Assembly: GCA_013216015.1 (NCBI GenBank)
Contig: JABSOI010000038.1
Coordinates: forward strand, 1-61,881
Source: Alteromonadaceae bacterium
Lineage (GTDB): Bacteria > Pseudomonadota > Gammaproteobacteria > Enterobacterales > Alteromonadaceae
DNA: 61,881 nt
Direction: 5' to 3'
Part shown: positions 42,855 through 51,626 of the stretch, piece after piece
Layout: each line of letters starts with the position of its first letter
Position numbering within the stretch: position 1 is the first letter of the stretch
Made by a program: the position numbers and the translations under genes
The notes under the pieces: generated by a model
The model's input: only the letters and a program-made list of their open reading frames with translations
What the model was told of the DNA's origin: nothing
Database searches by the model: none

Positions 42855-45335
42855 CTAACCTTTCGCAACAGTAATTTTTCGCAAAGGAATAAGCAATGCG
42901 GGAAATAAACACAACAAACCAATTAAACTACTGGAACTAAAAGAAGCAAAATCTAATACCAGTGGCATAGACCAGCCAAATGATGCAGGAAAAACTTTTG
43001 TCACTAACGCATCAGCAATTAATATCGCTATTGGCCAACTTAACACAATACAGCTACCAGCAAGTAACAGCCATTGTGAAAACATATGGGTAAATAAGGC
43101 CAAGCGGCTATAACCTAAACTAATCAAAACAACTAGATCATTTTTACGGGCTAATTCCAAATTATTTGCCGATAAAAACAAACCAAAACAGGCAATTGAT
43201 AATAATACAGCAGCAATAGCCTGTGTTAACAAAAACGTCTGGCTAAAAACCTTCAATGCCATTTCTTTTATGCTTTGGGGTTTGAATATTTGGCTGTCTT
43301 CAATGGCTAGCTCATCAATCAGCGCTTGTTGAATATCAATTTTTTCTTCCTTATTATTTCGAACATCATCCTTTTGTTTATAGCCATTTTGTTTATAGTA
43401 AATGCCAAAACCAATCTCAGTTAATGCCTTTAACTGTTTCAGAGCAAAAGTTGTCGTTAACGTTATTTCAAAACCAGGATCACCATAATCATAATAAATA
43501 CCACTGACTATACAGCTAAATTTTTGATGGTTCTGTTTAAGCTCTACCATGTCACCTGTTAACACATTGCGCTTCAGAGCAAATTGTTCATTGATAAAAC
43601 AGCCGTTAATTGGTAATTGACTAAACTCAGTTATCAGACGGGTTCTAGGTTTGGGGTTGGTTTTAGATCTGGTTCTGCTGCTTTTTTTAAAGACTATTGA
43701 GCTTAATTGCTTATCCGAATTAATAGTTTTAATAGCAACAGTTTCAGTATTAAATTTAGCTGTACCTTTATAATAAAGATAAAACTCTTCAACATTTTCA
43801 TTTTGCTGCAACCAGATTGCTAATGCTTGTTTTTCTTCTTGTTTGAAACGAACATATAAATCTTCATTAAGATTTTGATCAAGAAATTTAACCAAAGCAG
43901 ACTCGAAACTGTTCACCATTAATGCCGCAGCAATACTAGTGGTTAGTGCAATATAAAATGCCGCCAAAGGTAAAAACCGTCGAGCAATTTGATTAACGGT
44001 ATCTTGCAAAATAAATTTAACACGGAATTGACTAATCACTCGGGTCAATAACTTTAATATAAGCAATAACAACAATGGCAAAAAAGCAATGCCAACTAAA
44101 AGTAACATGGCATATTTAACCATAATATGATGCCAATTCAGCTCAGGCCAAACCCAAAATATCACTAAAGTTAAACAAGCAAAAATACTGGTTTTTATAA
44201 AGAATCGGTTATCTGTGGTATTTGTTTTAATTTGTCTGGCAAAGAATGAAATTTGTCGATTACTGATCAATTTAAACTGTTTGAGTAAAGCTAAAAGCAC
44301 CGCAGCACTTGAAATCAACAGTGACCAATTTAAATACTGCCAGTTCCAGTTTAAATAACCACTAGACTGTAAATTATACAGTTGGTTGAGCGTCAAACCC
44401 AAAATTGGCAGTAAAAATGACACTAACAACACAGCAATAAATACGCCGACAATACTAGCGACAACAATCAAAAAAACAGCTTCAAGTGCCAGCGCTAATC
44501 GAATAGTAGTTAACGAAATACCTAATAATCGCAATTGCGCCATCAGCTCACTGCGTTTATGCCATGCTTGATTTGCCGCCTGAAAAGCAATAAATAAACT
44601 AACCACAAAAGCTAAAATAGCTAAAGCGATTAAATTAAGGTGTAAAGCATCGGCGAAACCAGCGCGTTCATCGAGTGACCAAGATTTTTGCAGCACCAAA
44701 TGCGGTGGCAGTGCCTGTTCAAGACGAGTTAACTGATGCTCCGACATTTCACTCACCATCAGGTAACTAAAATCATGCAAATCTTCAAACAGCTCCCAAG
44801 CTGTTTTTATATCTAATACTGCAGCGCTGCCAAAACTACTGTCATTGTTTAATTTTATCTGTGCGCTTTTATTATTTTCAAAAACTAATGGTTGATTTAA
44901 ATCAATCGCCAAACTTTTCGAATAGTCCTCACCAAGCATAACAAAGTCGCTGTTATACAGCTGTGGGCTAGCCAAACTCAAGGCTAATAAATCAATGCCT
45001 TTAAAAGACATTTGCTCACCATTAGCTAATGTTTTTCGAAAAGACAAAACAGGACTGAGAGAAATAAAGCCTTGTTTCCTTAAATCAGCGAAGTCAGCAA
45101 GACTAACGCTATTTCCTACCTTGGGTAAAATATAATAAGCTATTACACTAGTAAGCATGGCATTAGCCCGCTGATATTCTTGTTTACTGGCATGATTTAA
45201 AATCAAAATACTGAGCAAAGTACTGGTGGCAATAGCAAGACTCAATATAAAACCAAGGTTTAATAATAAGTCTTGCTTATATTCGGCAATTTGAGTTTTG
45301 ATGACCAACCAAAGTTCTTGATTTTCAACAGACAT
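42855..45335 (-). CDS. FtsX-like ABC transporter permease (fused AttFG/MacB type)
   Basis: 826 residues, roughly double the single-permease length. The N-terminal helix (about 23-45) is followed by a periplasmic domain, helices at ~240-265, ~285-315 and 335-355, a second set near 385-440, a second large periplasmic domain, and three closing helices (LTQAIAAVLLSIACFGLFL, LLLAGSCIVLSWPIAILIADAL, LIGLLCLFPALLIPL). This is two FtsX modules in one chain, as in lipid/lipoprotein-mobilising attF-attG fusions. It begins two bases after the ATPase stop and would pair with it as exporter or extractor. Confidence 0.88.
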   Translation of the reverse strand: MSVENQELWLVIKTQIAEYKQDLLLNLGFILSLAIATSTLLSILILNHASKQEYQRANAMLTSVIAYYILPKVGNSVSLADFADLRKQGFISLSPVLSFRKTLANGEQMSFKGIDLLALSLASPQLYNSDFVMLGEDYSKSLAIDLNQPLVFENNKSAQIKLNNDSSFGSAAVLDIKTAWELFEDLHDFSYLMVSEMSEHQLTRLEQALPPHLVLQKSWSLDERAGFADALHLNLIALAILAFVVSLFIAFQAANQAWHKRSELMAQLRLLGISLTTIRLALALEAVFLIVVASIVGVFIAVLLVSFLLPILGLTLNQLYNLQSSGYLNWNWQYLNWSLLISSAAVLLALLKQFKLISNRQISFFARQIKTNTTDNRFFIKTSIFACLTLVIFWVWPELNWHHIMVKYAMLLLVGIAFLPLLLLLILKLLTRVISQFRVKFILQDTVNQIARRFLPLAAFYIALTTSIAAALMVNSFESALVKFLDQNLNEDLYVRFKQEEKQALAIWLQQNENVEEFYLYYKGTAKFNTETVAIKTINSDKQLSSIVFKKSSRTRSKTNPKPRTRLITEFSQLPINGCFINEQFALKRNVLTGDMVELKQNHQKFSCIVSGIYYDYGDPGFEITLTTTFALKQLKALTEIGFGIYYKQNGYKQKDDVRNNKEEKIDIQQALIDELAIEDSQIFKPQSIKEMALKVFSQTFLLTQAIAAVLLSIACFGLFLSANNLELARKNDLVVLISLGYSRLALFTHMFSQWLLLAGSCIVLSWPIAILIADALVTKVFPASFGWSMPLVLDFASFSSSSLIGLLCLFPALLIPLRKITVAKG

Positions 45336-45337
45336 CC

Positions 45338-46039
45338 CTAGTACTCACTTTTATTAAGAGACTCTGTTGCCAAAGATTTGATACACCTTAATTTCCCATC
45401 CTCCAGCTGATATATTTGCTCCATGTTTTCAGCTACCCCACGACTGTGAGTCACCATTAATAAAGCTGTATTGTGCTCTTTAGCTAATCCGGCTAATAGC
45501 TCAACCACACAACCGCTATTTTTTTGATCTAGATTGCCAGTAGGTTCATCAGCCAGCAATAACTTAGGCTTGGCTGCTAAAGCACGGGCAATAGCCACCC
45601 TTTGCATTTCACCGCCCGACAATGTCGAAGGTAATTTAAAATACAAGTCACTAATTCCTAATCTTGTCGCTAAAGCTAAGCAATGTTTCTCATCATAACG
45701 TCCTGCTAATTTTGCACTAAATTCAATATTGTCTTTAACATTCAAACCAGACAGCAAGTTAAATTGTTGAAAAATAATCCCAAGATGATTTTTTCGTAAT
45801 TGACTTAATTTCTTTTGTGACATGCAAGACAAAGGTTGACCAGCAATATTGATTTCGCCTTGTTGAATAGGCTCAAGTCCTGCCACTAAATTTAACAAGG
45901 TCGTTTTACCACTGCCACTATCTCCCATTAAAGCAATAGTTTCTCCTTGATTTATTTTTAAATTTAAATCAATCAATAACTGACGAGAGTTTTCTCCGTC
46001 ATTTATTTGGTGGGATAAGCTTTTTATGTTTAATGGCAT
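45338..46039 (-). CDS. ABC transporter ATP-binding protein (LolD/MacB-like)
   Basis: 233 residues, one nucleotide-binding domain. Walker A GDSGSGKTTLL, Q-loop IFQQFNLLSGL, signature LSGGEMQRVAIARAL, Walker B LLLADEPTGNLD, and switch His in VTHS. The LADEPTGNLDQ form is characteristic of the LolD/MacB/FtsE subgroup that works with FtsX-type permeases. It is second in the operon, 11 bases after the tiny ORF. Confidence 0.95.
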   Translation of the reverse strand: MPLNIKSLSHQINDGENSRQLLIDLNLKINQGETIALMGDSGSGKTTLLNLVAGLEPIQQGEINIAGQPLSCMSQKKLSQLRKNHLGIIFQQFNLLSGLNVKDNIEFSAKLAGRYDEKHCLALATRLGISDLYFKLPSTLSGGEMQRVAIARALAAKPKLLLADEPTGNLDQKNSGCVVELLAGLAKEHNTALLMVTHSRGVAENMEQIYQLEDGKLRCIKSLATESLNKSEY

Positions 46040-46050
46040 TAAATTAACCC

Positions 46051-46239
46051 TTATTGATCGCTAAATACATTTTCTATTCTTTTAATAGCTTTTTGTGACA
46101 AAACCGGTGGCAAATCAACCACCACTTCGATACCAGATTGATCAAGTAACCCGGCAGTTTCTTGATCAACAGATTGACTTTGTCTAACGTACTTAACCAT
46201 AGCGCCAAGTTGTTTGATATTCTTAATTTTCGTCAACAT
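46051..46239 (-). CDS. Small conserved-looking protein leading the ABC operon
   Basis: The preferred start is ATG 46239 (62 residues), with AAGG about 10 bases upstream; the frame is open to an ATG at 46272 (73 residues). The sequence is mixed alpha/beta, with helix-like IKQLGAMVKYVRQSQ, a DQSGIEVVVDLPPVLS strand and a closing helix. It has no signal, no Cys and no known motif. Its 11-base distance to the ATPase means co-translation with the exporter. It could be an accessory or regulatory subunit or a peptide substrate. Function unknown. Confidence 0.6.
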   Translation of the reverse strand: MLTKIKNIKQLGAMVKYVRQSQSVDQETAGLLDQSGIEVVVDLPPVLSQKAIKRIENVFSDQ

Positions 46240-46272
46240 TTCCACTAGCCTTTTATGCGTGCACATAAACAT

Positions 46273-46692
46273 TAGTCTGTTTAGTTTAATAAATTACCTG
46301 CTTTATGCAAACGCGTAAAATCATTATTTTATTATTTGATTCAACCACTTTTTATGTGTAATAAAAATACTACCTATTAGGTTTCACTCGGCCAGGAACT
46401 TCTATTATACAGCCACACATTTATGTGCGCTCCAAGGCTGGCGTGGATAAATCCACGTTCTGAGGGATATTCATTAAATCCACGCTCTACTGGTACCAAT
46501 TTAAAGACGTTAGCTTCTTCGATATTCGTAATTTTATTCGGTTACTTAACGAGATTAAAACATCTATGAGAAAAGTCGGACTTTACTTGACGGATATGAT
46601 TACGGATGTAATCACATCCGTTGATTCCGATTGTAATTTGTATACAGCTATTCTTGGCTGGATAAAATTAAGAGATTAGGAAAAGAGCAATT
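46273..46692. other. Divergent intergenic region with two hairpins
   Basis: Between the leftward ABC operon and the rightward hydrolase pseudogene. CGTGGAT-AA-ATCCACG (46442-46457) and ACGGATG-TAATCA-CATCCGT (46602-46621) are perfect inverted repeats, plausible operators. No gene is seen. Confidence 0.5.
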
Positions 46693-47586
46693 ATGAGTAA
46701 GATACAAATATTATCTGTAAATTCTAAAATTTGGTTATTAACTTTTTTAATAGGTATTAGCAATGGTTATGCAGGTGAGTTAAACAAAGATATTATCGGT
46801 AGGTTTGATGCTGGTGGTATTAAGCTTCATATTGAATGTTATGGTTCAAAATCACCGAGCATCATTGTTCATTCTGGTTTTAATGGTTATGGCTCAGAAG
46901 GTCATTGGGGAGCAGTAATAGAAAAAATCAGTCAGAAAAACAGGATTTGCATATACGATCGCGCACATCTGGGGAAAAGTGACAAGCTATCAAAAGCAAA
47001 CACTGTCAACGATACTAGTAAACAATTACACACGTTATTAAAAAGTGTTGATGTAAAACCTCCTTATATAATGATTGGTCATTCTTATGGTTCTTACCCG
47101 GTAAGAGCATACAATCACCTTTATCCTGCGGACGTTGTTGGCATATTGCTGATTGATCCCAGCCAATATGGGCAATGGTCTAATCGTATCGGTAAATGGA
47201 AGCCGGAAACAGAAAAGTATAACAAAAGTCAGGAAGCAGATCGTCTGGAAGAATTATCCTATTGAAATGATCCAATGAAAAATATCGCTTTATACGATCT
47301 TAAAGCCAATGAAAAAATATTGAATGAAACAAATGCTTTTCGGGATACACCCTTTGTCCTTTTATGGGCCAAAGATGGTATTTGGAACCCCGGCGTCGAC
47401 CATGGTGAAGATCATAAAATGGTATGGAACAGGATGAAAAACATGTATATAAAATCGATTGCAGACATGAATACACTTTCAAGTAATATGAAAGTAGAGT
47501 TCTCTAGAACCACCGAACATAATGTTCATTTTTACGATCCAGAAACGGTAATTGAACAACTTAACTACTTGTTAAATCAGCTATAA
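46693..47586 (+). pseudogene. Secreted alpha/beta-hydrolase split by an in-frame TGA
   Basis: Both halves are in the same frame. A signal-like N-terminus is followed by IIVHSGFNGYGSEGHWG, CIYDRAHLGKSD and the nucleophile elbow IGHSYGSYPVRAY (S131), then a TGA at 47263-47265. The frame then continues ten bases later to the late acid (LLWAKDG) and the catalytic-His region RTTEHNVHF, ending at 47586. Total length would be 297 residues, normal for the fold. The only defect seen is one stop codon, so inactivation is recent, or the site is read through. Confidence 0.8.
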
Positions 47587-47853
47587 CAAATACACATAAT
47601 TACCATCTTTAGAATGACTTTCATCAAAAATAACTGATATTATCAAACTAAAGGTGGTTAACTCCTTGAACATAATTTGAGACGAAAACTCCATCTCACT
47701 CTCACTCTCACTCTGTGGTAGCAACCGACAATAAAGTAAACATCTTCGATGCCAAAATTACCGGAGTTTTACTCTGAATGAATGACCGAAACCTGAATAG
47801 TCGAGTCATCCGAATCTGTAGCAGGATCTAGAGGAGCACGCAAAAAACGATTT
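47587..47853. other. Gene-free stretch with a CTCACT microsatellite
   Basis: Positions 47694-47714 hold about three and a half CTCACT units. No open frame, promoter or element that I can support is seen here. Confidence 0.5.
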
Positions 47854-47976
47854 TCATGTACACTTATACCTCCAAGACTAAGTGTACATGAAAACACGAA
47901 AACCTATTCTCATGTACACTTTTATTCAATTATGTTACTGTACATGAAAATGTAAAAAGCTAAATTCATGTACAGG
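47854..47976. repeat. 56-bp-period array of alternating TCATGTACA boxes
   Basis: Five boxes alternate in orientation: 47854 (+), 47879 (-), 47910 (+), 47935 (-), 47966 (+). Same-strand boxes are exactly 56 bases apart and facing pairs exactly 25, so each 56-base unit contains one inverted pair. Outside the boxes the two units share little sequence. The final box (47966-47976) covers the AGG ribosome-site region of the following ATPase gene. It looks like an operator or iteron array for autoregulation. Confidence 0.85.
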
Positions 47977-47981
47977 TGCTT

Positions 47982-49415
47982 ATGAACAGGTTTGCGGGTC
48001 GAAAGAGTGAGATAGAACGAATTCTAGGAAGCTTCAACTCAAGAAAGGGCACACTTAATGTCATTCGTGGACGTAGAAGAATAGGTAAAACCCGACTGAT
48101 TAGAGAACTTGCTAATCAGAGAAAAAAAGTTGTGCTTCGTTATCTCACATCAACACCGCCGGATAAACGAATGAGTGATGAAGATGAACGGATTGCTTAT
48201 TCAGAGCAAGTCAAAACTGTATTCTCTCTTTCTTATACGCCACCTCATGGAACCTGGGTAGAGTTATTTGAGTTCATTGCTGACATTTGCAGTGACAAAA
48301 ATACCATTTTAGCAATAGACGAAATCAATTGGCTTGCCACAAAATCCCCCTCATTCATGTCTTCATTCTTCTATCTGTGGGAAAGTAGATTCACTCATAA
48401 GAAAAATTTCATCGTCATACTTTCTGGTTCTCTATCTTCATGGATAGAGGAAAACATCATTATGAATAAGGGGTTCGTAGGTCGAATATCCTTGGATCTC
48501 GTACTAAAAGAACTTGATCTTACTGATATGCCGACATTTTTTGGAGACAGAATTCACAGAACTTCCAGGTTTGACCTGATTAAAATGATAAGTGCAATCG
48601 GTACAGTTCCTCGTTATTTAGAAGAACTCAATTTATCCAATACCGCAGAGCGCAACCTGAAAGAAATTGCATTTACCAAAGGTGGTTTCCTCTATGATGA
48701 ATTCGAACAGATGTTCTATGATCTATTTTCCAAGAAAAATAAGCTCTACCGAAATATATTGGAAACTATTGGTTTATCCCGCGATCTCCTGACACCCAGA
48801 GAAGTAATGGAACGCATTGGTAAAACATATACGGGTCGGGATTCTGAAGCCTTCAATGTACTTGATGAATCAGGTTTCATAAAAAAACAATATCTCTGGA
48901 ACCTACAAAAACAAAGCCGTACTCGATTTTTTGTTCTCAGAATAAGCGATAACTATACCGCTTTATACTTCAGAGCAATAATGAAAGTTAAAGAAAAAGA
49001 AATAAACACGAGTGTTGTTACATTGCCCAATAATTTACCATCATTATTAGGTTTACAGTTTGAAAATATTATCCACAACAACATTGTTTTTTTATTAGAT
49101 AAAATTGGCATTGACGGATCTGAAGTTATATTTGCAGGTGGCTACACTCAACAAGCCACTAAAACCAGAAAAGGATGTCAGGTTGACTTACTTATTCAGA
49201 CTAAAAGACGAATATATATCTGCGAGTGTAAACTCTTTAGTAATGAAATTGATAAAAGCATTATCAGTGAAGTACAACGTAAACTAGACCATATTGTCAG
49301 CGTAAAAGGCACCACGTATCATCCAGTTCTTATTCACGCAAACACTGTTTCAGATAATGTGATTGATTCAGATTATTTTGATGCAATTATCGATATGACA
49401 GTTACCTTTGATTGA
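47982..49415 (+). CDS. ATPase fused to a PD-(D/E)XK-like nuclease domain (archaeal ATPase/DUF234 type)
   Basis: ATG 47982 preferred (AGG six bases before); GTG 47976 is in frame. 477 residues. N-terminal P-loop ATPase: FAGRKSEIERI, Walker A IRGRRRIGKTRLI (30-37), Walker B ILAIDEINWL, sensor-like VILSGSLSSWI, and GTVPRYLEEL. A winged-helix-like middle (LTPREVMERIGKTY...VLDESGFIKK) follows. The C-terminus has QVDLLIQTKRRIYICECK, matching a D...ExK nuclease core. The family is widespread in archaea and patchy in bacteria, with unknown function; defence or mobile-element roles have been suggested. It is alone in its transcription unit, preceded by the box array, and flanked by repeats and pseudogenes, so horizontal acquisition is likely. 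Confidence 0.88.
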   Translation: MNRFAGRKSEIERILGSFNSRKGTLNVIRGRRRIGKTRLIRELANQRKKVVLRYLTSTPPDKRMSDEDERIAYSEQVKTVFSLSYTPPHGTWVELFEFIADICSDKNTILAIDEINWLATKSPSFMSSFFYLWESRFTHKKNFIVILSGSLSSWIEENIIMNKGFVGRISLDLVLKELDLTDMPTFFGDRIHRTSRFDLIKMISAIGTVPRYLEELNLSNTAERNLKEIAFTKGGFLYDEFEQMFYDLFSKKNKLYRNILETIGLSRDLLTPREVMERIGKTYTGRDSEAFNVLDESGFIKKQYLWNLQKQSRTRFFVLRISDNYTALYFRAIMKVKEKEINTSVVTLPNNLPSLLGLQFENIIHNNIVFLLDKIGIDGSEVIFAGGYTQQATKTRKGCQVDLLIQTKRRIYICECKLFSNEIDKSIISEVQRKLDHIVSVKGTTYHPVLIHANTVSDNVIDSDYFDAIIDMTVTFD

Positions 49416-49547
49416 TACAATATCAGAAAAGTTTAACAAACTAGCGCTGAACACTGACCCACTTTTGTAGCAAGGGCACTAGCTACTTGGAACGACACTA
49501 ACCAACAAAAGCAATTCATTGTGGAGTGAAATCCCAAGGAGACAAAT

Positions 49548-50078
49548 TTGAATCTTTTACGCGAAAAAGAAGTAATACCAATTGTATTGGCTATGTAGTA
49601 GTTAAGTGTGGCTAAGACCGTAACCTATTGTTTTATCTGCATTTATCTTTCAGCTCAAGATTTCAGCGCGTAGGATGGGTTAGCCGAAGGCGTAACCCAT
49701 CAAAACACTAATTTTTATTCATATTATTAGATAGTTGCGCTCTGCAAAGTGATGGGTTACGCCGTTGGCTAACCCATCCTACAACTTTTATAGCAACACT
49801 TTACTACTACATAGCCAATTGGATTAAATAAGTTGACAAAATTAAGCGAGGGCAAATTTTCAAGAGCAACGCAGCTATTGGAGATTTAGACCATCGAGGG
49901 TGAACACTTACTTAGTACAATTGGTATTATATACAAAGCAGCAAGACTGGATAAAAATGACACCTTGAGCCGTTTCGCCAAGAGAACATCAATTTGGCAG
50001 AACAATAATGGTCAATGGCAAATGCGTTTTCATCAAGGTACACCAACCGATGCATTTGAAAAATCTGCATACGAATAA
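49548..50078 (+). pseudogene. DUF4440/NTF2-like gene interrupted by a repeat element
   Basis: AAGGAG (49536) and a TTG start lead into NLLREKEV, cut at 49574 by the element. After the element, 49930-50078 reads LSRFAKRTSIWQNNNGQW, then MRFHQGTPTDAFE and a stop. This is the typical final strand pair of DUF4440 proteins (RxTxIWxxxxGxWxxxFHQGT). About half the domain is missing, so insertion was accompanied by deletion. Confidence 0.55.
49574..49929. repeat. Composite TACCAATTG element containing a REP-like inverted pair
   Basis: Outer ends are TACCAATTG and CAATTGGTATTA. The right part (49867-49929) matches 22027-22089. The left part is itself bounded by GGCTATGTAGTAG / CTACTACATAGCC. Inside it lies a 32-bp inverted pair, TAGGATGGGTTAGCC... 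at 49671-49702 and 49750-49781, whose single arm recurs at 51148. It seems to be one element nested in or joined to another. Confidence 0.8.
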
Positions 50079-50159
50079 AGAGTAAAAAGTAAAAATAGCC
50101 ATACTAATAAGAGTGTTACAAACAAGTATTGCTATCTTATATTTTACTGACTGACTTTT

Positions 50160-51083
50160 TTAAGGAACCTCTTGCCCGTTTCTAGCTTCAAGCAAACGAT
50201 ACCAATCTTCTCTGCTGTAATTAAGCTCTAATGCAGCTTTAGCTTTAATGATGCGTTCCGGGGTAGTTGTCCCAATAATTGGACATATTTCAGCCGGATG
50301 TTTTAATATCCATGCCAAAATTAACTGCCATTTTTCGCAACCATACTTTTGTGCCTGCTGGGTTAATTCAATGTCAATTCGCTGCTCATCTTCAGTGGAA
50401 AAAGTATTGCCCCAGGCAGGATAAACCACACCACCTAACGGACACCACGCAATAGGTGTAATGCCCAATTGCTGACACTGATCCAATGTACCGTCAAGTA
50501 AGGTATTAATATTATGAATATTGATTTCAACTTGATTCACCAACAATGGCATTGATAACACTGATTGTAACAATGACACTTGCGATGGCTTAAAATTACT
50601 GACACCAAAGTATTTCACTTTGCCACTAGACTGCAATTGCTCGAACGTTTCAGCCACTTCGTTAGCATTAAATAAATAATCAGGACGATGCAGTAAAAAC
50701 ATATCTAACGATTCAATATTTAAACGCTTTAATATGCCATCTACAGAACTTAGCAAATACTCTTTGCTAAAATCATAACGTTTCGGTGCGCCCAAATTTT
50801 CAGCATCTACATTGGGTGTTCGAATACTGGCTTTAGAAGTAATAATTAACTGATCTCTTAATTGGGGAGACTCATTCAGCACTTCTGCAAATAGTGTTTC
50901 ACAATAGCCGCCACCATAAATGTCAGCATGATCAAAATGATTATAACCTGCATCAATCGCTGTTCTAACAGCTCGCTTGCCCCTCTCCCTGTCTTCACGG
51001 GTATTTTCACCTGCAATACGCATACAGCCATAAATAAGGCGTGACGAACTTAAATCTGATTGTTTGAAATTAATATGTTTCAT
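50160..51083 (-). CDS. Aldo/keto reductase (YdhF-like)
   Basis: 307 residues, one TIM barrel. The AKR tetrad is present: D51 and Y56 in HFDHADIYGGG, K84 in IITSKASI, H132 in FLLHRPD. VKYFGVSNF, WCPLGGVV and the NADPH-pocket IIGTTTPERI complete the fold. Arrangement and length resemble E. coli YdhF oxidoreductases. It would reduce small carbonyls with NADPH in the cytoplasm. Transcribed alone; no link with the halogenase gene downstream of it is evident. Confidence 0.92.
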   Translation of the reverse strand: MKHINFKQSDLSSSRLIYGCMRIAGENTREDRERGKRAVRTAIDAGYNHFDHADIYGGGYCETLFAEVLNESPQLRDQLIITSKASIRTPNVDAENLGAPKRYDFSKEYLLSSVDGILKRLNIESLDMFLLHRPDYLFNANEVAETFEQLQSSGKVKYFGVSNFKPSQVSLLQSVLSMPLLVNQVEINIHNINTLLDGTLDQCQQLGITPIAWCPLGGVVYPAWGNTFSTEDEQRIDIELTQQAQKYGCEKWQLILAWILKHPAEICPIIGTTTPERIIKAKAALELNYSREDWYRLLEARNGQEVP

Positions 51084-51147
51084 TAAAATAACTTTTTCCT
51101 ATCGATTAAACTTGGCTATGTCGTATTTGATTAATGCTATACAGATG

Positions 51148-51179
51148 TAGGATGGGTTAGCCAACGGCGTAACCCATCA
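51148..51179. repeat. Single REP-like arm
   Basis: TAGGATGGGTTAGCCAACGG... continues to CCCATCA, near-identical to the arms at 49671 and 49750. Shorter, decayed matches to the TGGGTTACG word occur at 56373 and 60961. Confidence 0.8.
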
Positions 51180-51346
51180 CTTTTCAGGCATTCTAACAAC
51201 TTAATAACTCGATACAAAGTAGGCTTCACCATTCCCAAGATTATGTTTATTACCATGCCTGCGCAATATATTCTCAACTTTAAAAAATAATATTACTTTT
51301 TTGGTCAGCTGTAAAAAGAATGAAAACAAGTTGTTTTATTCACACA

Positions 51347-51612
51347 TATACCCAAACCACTTGGAAATGCAGGATTCAGCAAGTCGAGAAACGGCTATAT
51401 GCAAGGCATTAAATTTTTCTAATAGTTATTCTATTAGGAAATTTAATAACGCAGGAGATGGCCGTTTCTCGCCTTGCCCGAAGGGAGCTAAGCTAGAACA
51501 TCAGTGCTGCGTTGCAACACTTTATAAGGGAACAACCATTATATGCGTGTTGCGCCTTGCTCTGATGTCCTAGCTTAGCTCTGAACCTGCATTTCCCAGT
51601 AGTTTGGGTATA
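51347..51612. repeat. TATACCC-family MITE, copy 3 (long variant)
   Basis: About 266 bp, with long imperfect inverted ends: TATACCCAAACCACTTGG with GAAATGCAGG inside on the left, CCTGCATTTC and GTTTGGGTATA on the right. Inner inverted blocks (GAGAAACGGC / GCCGTTTCTC and AGCTAAGCTAG / CTAGCTTAGCT) are also present. It is non-coding and lies 14 bases from the stop of the leftward halogenase gene. Confidence 0.8.
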
Positions 51613-51626
51613 TAAACTGCGATCAG

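Noticed and set aside
47854-47976. CRISPR array reading of the 56-bp-period repeat
   Set aside because: The repeated part is only about 9-13 bases, alternates in orientation, and there are no cas genes; an operator or iteron array fits better.
51301-51573. A 90-codon frame between the aldo/keto reductase and halogenase genes
   Set aside because: It lies almost wholly inside the long TATACCC MITE, including its inverted repeats.
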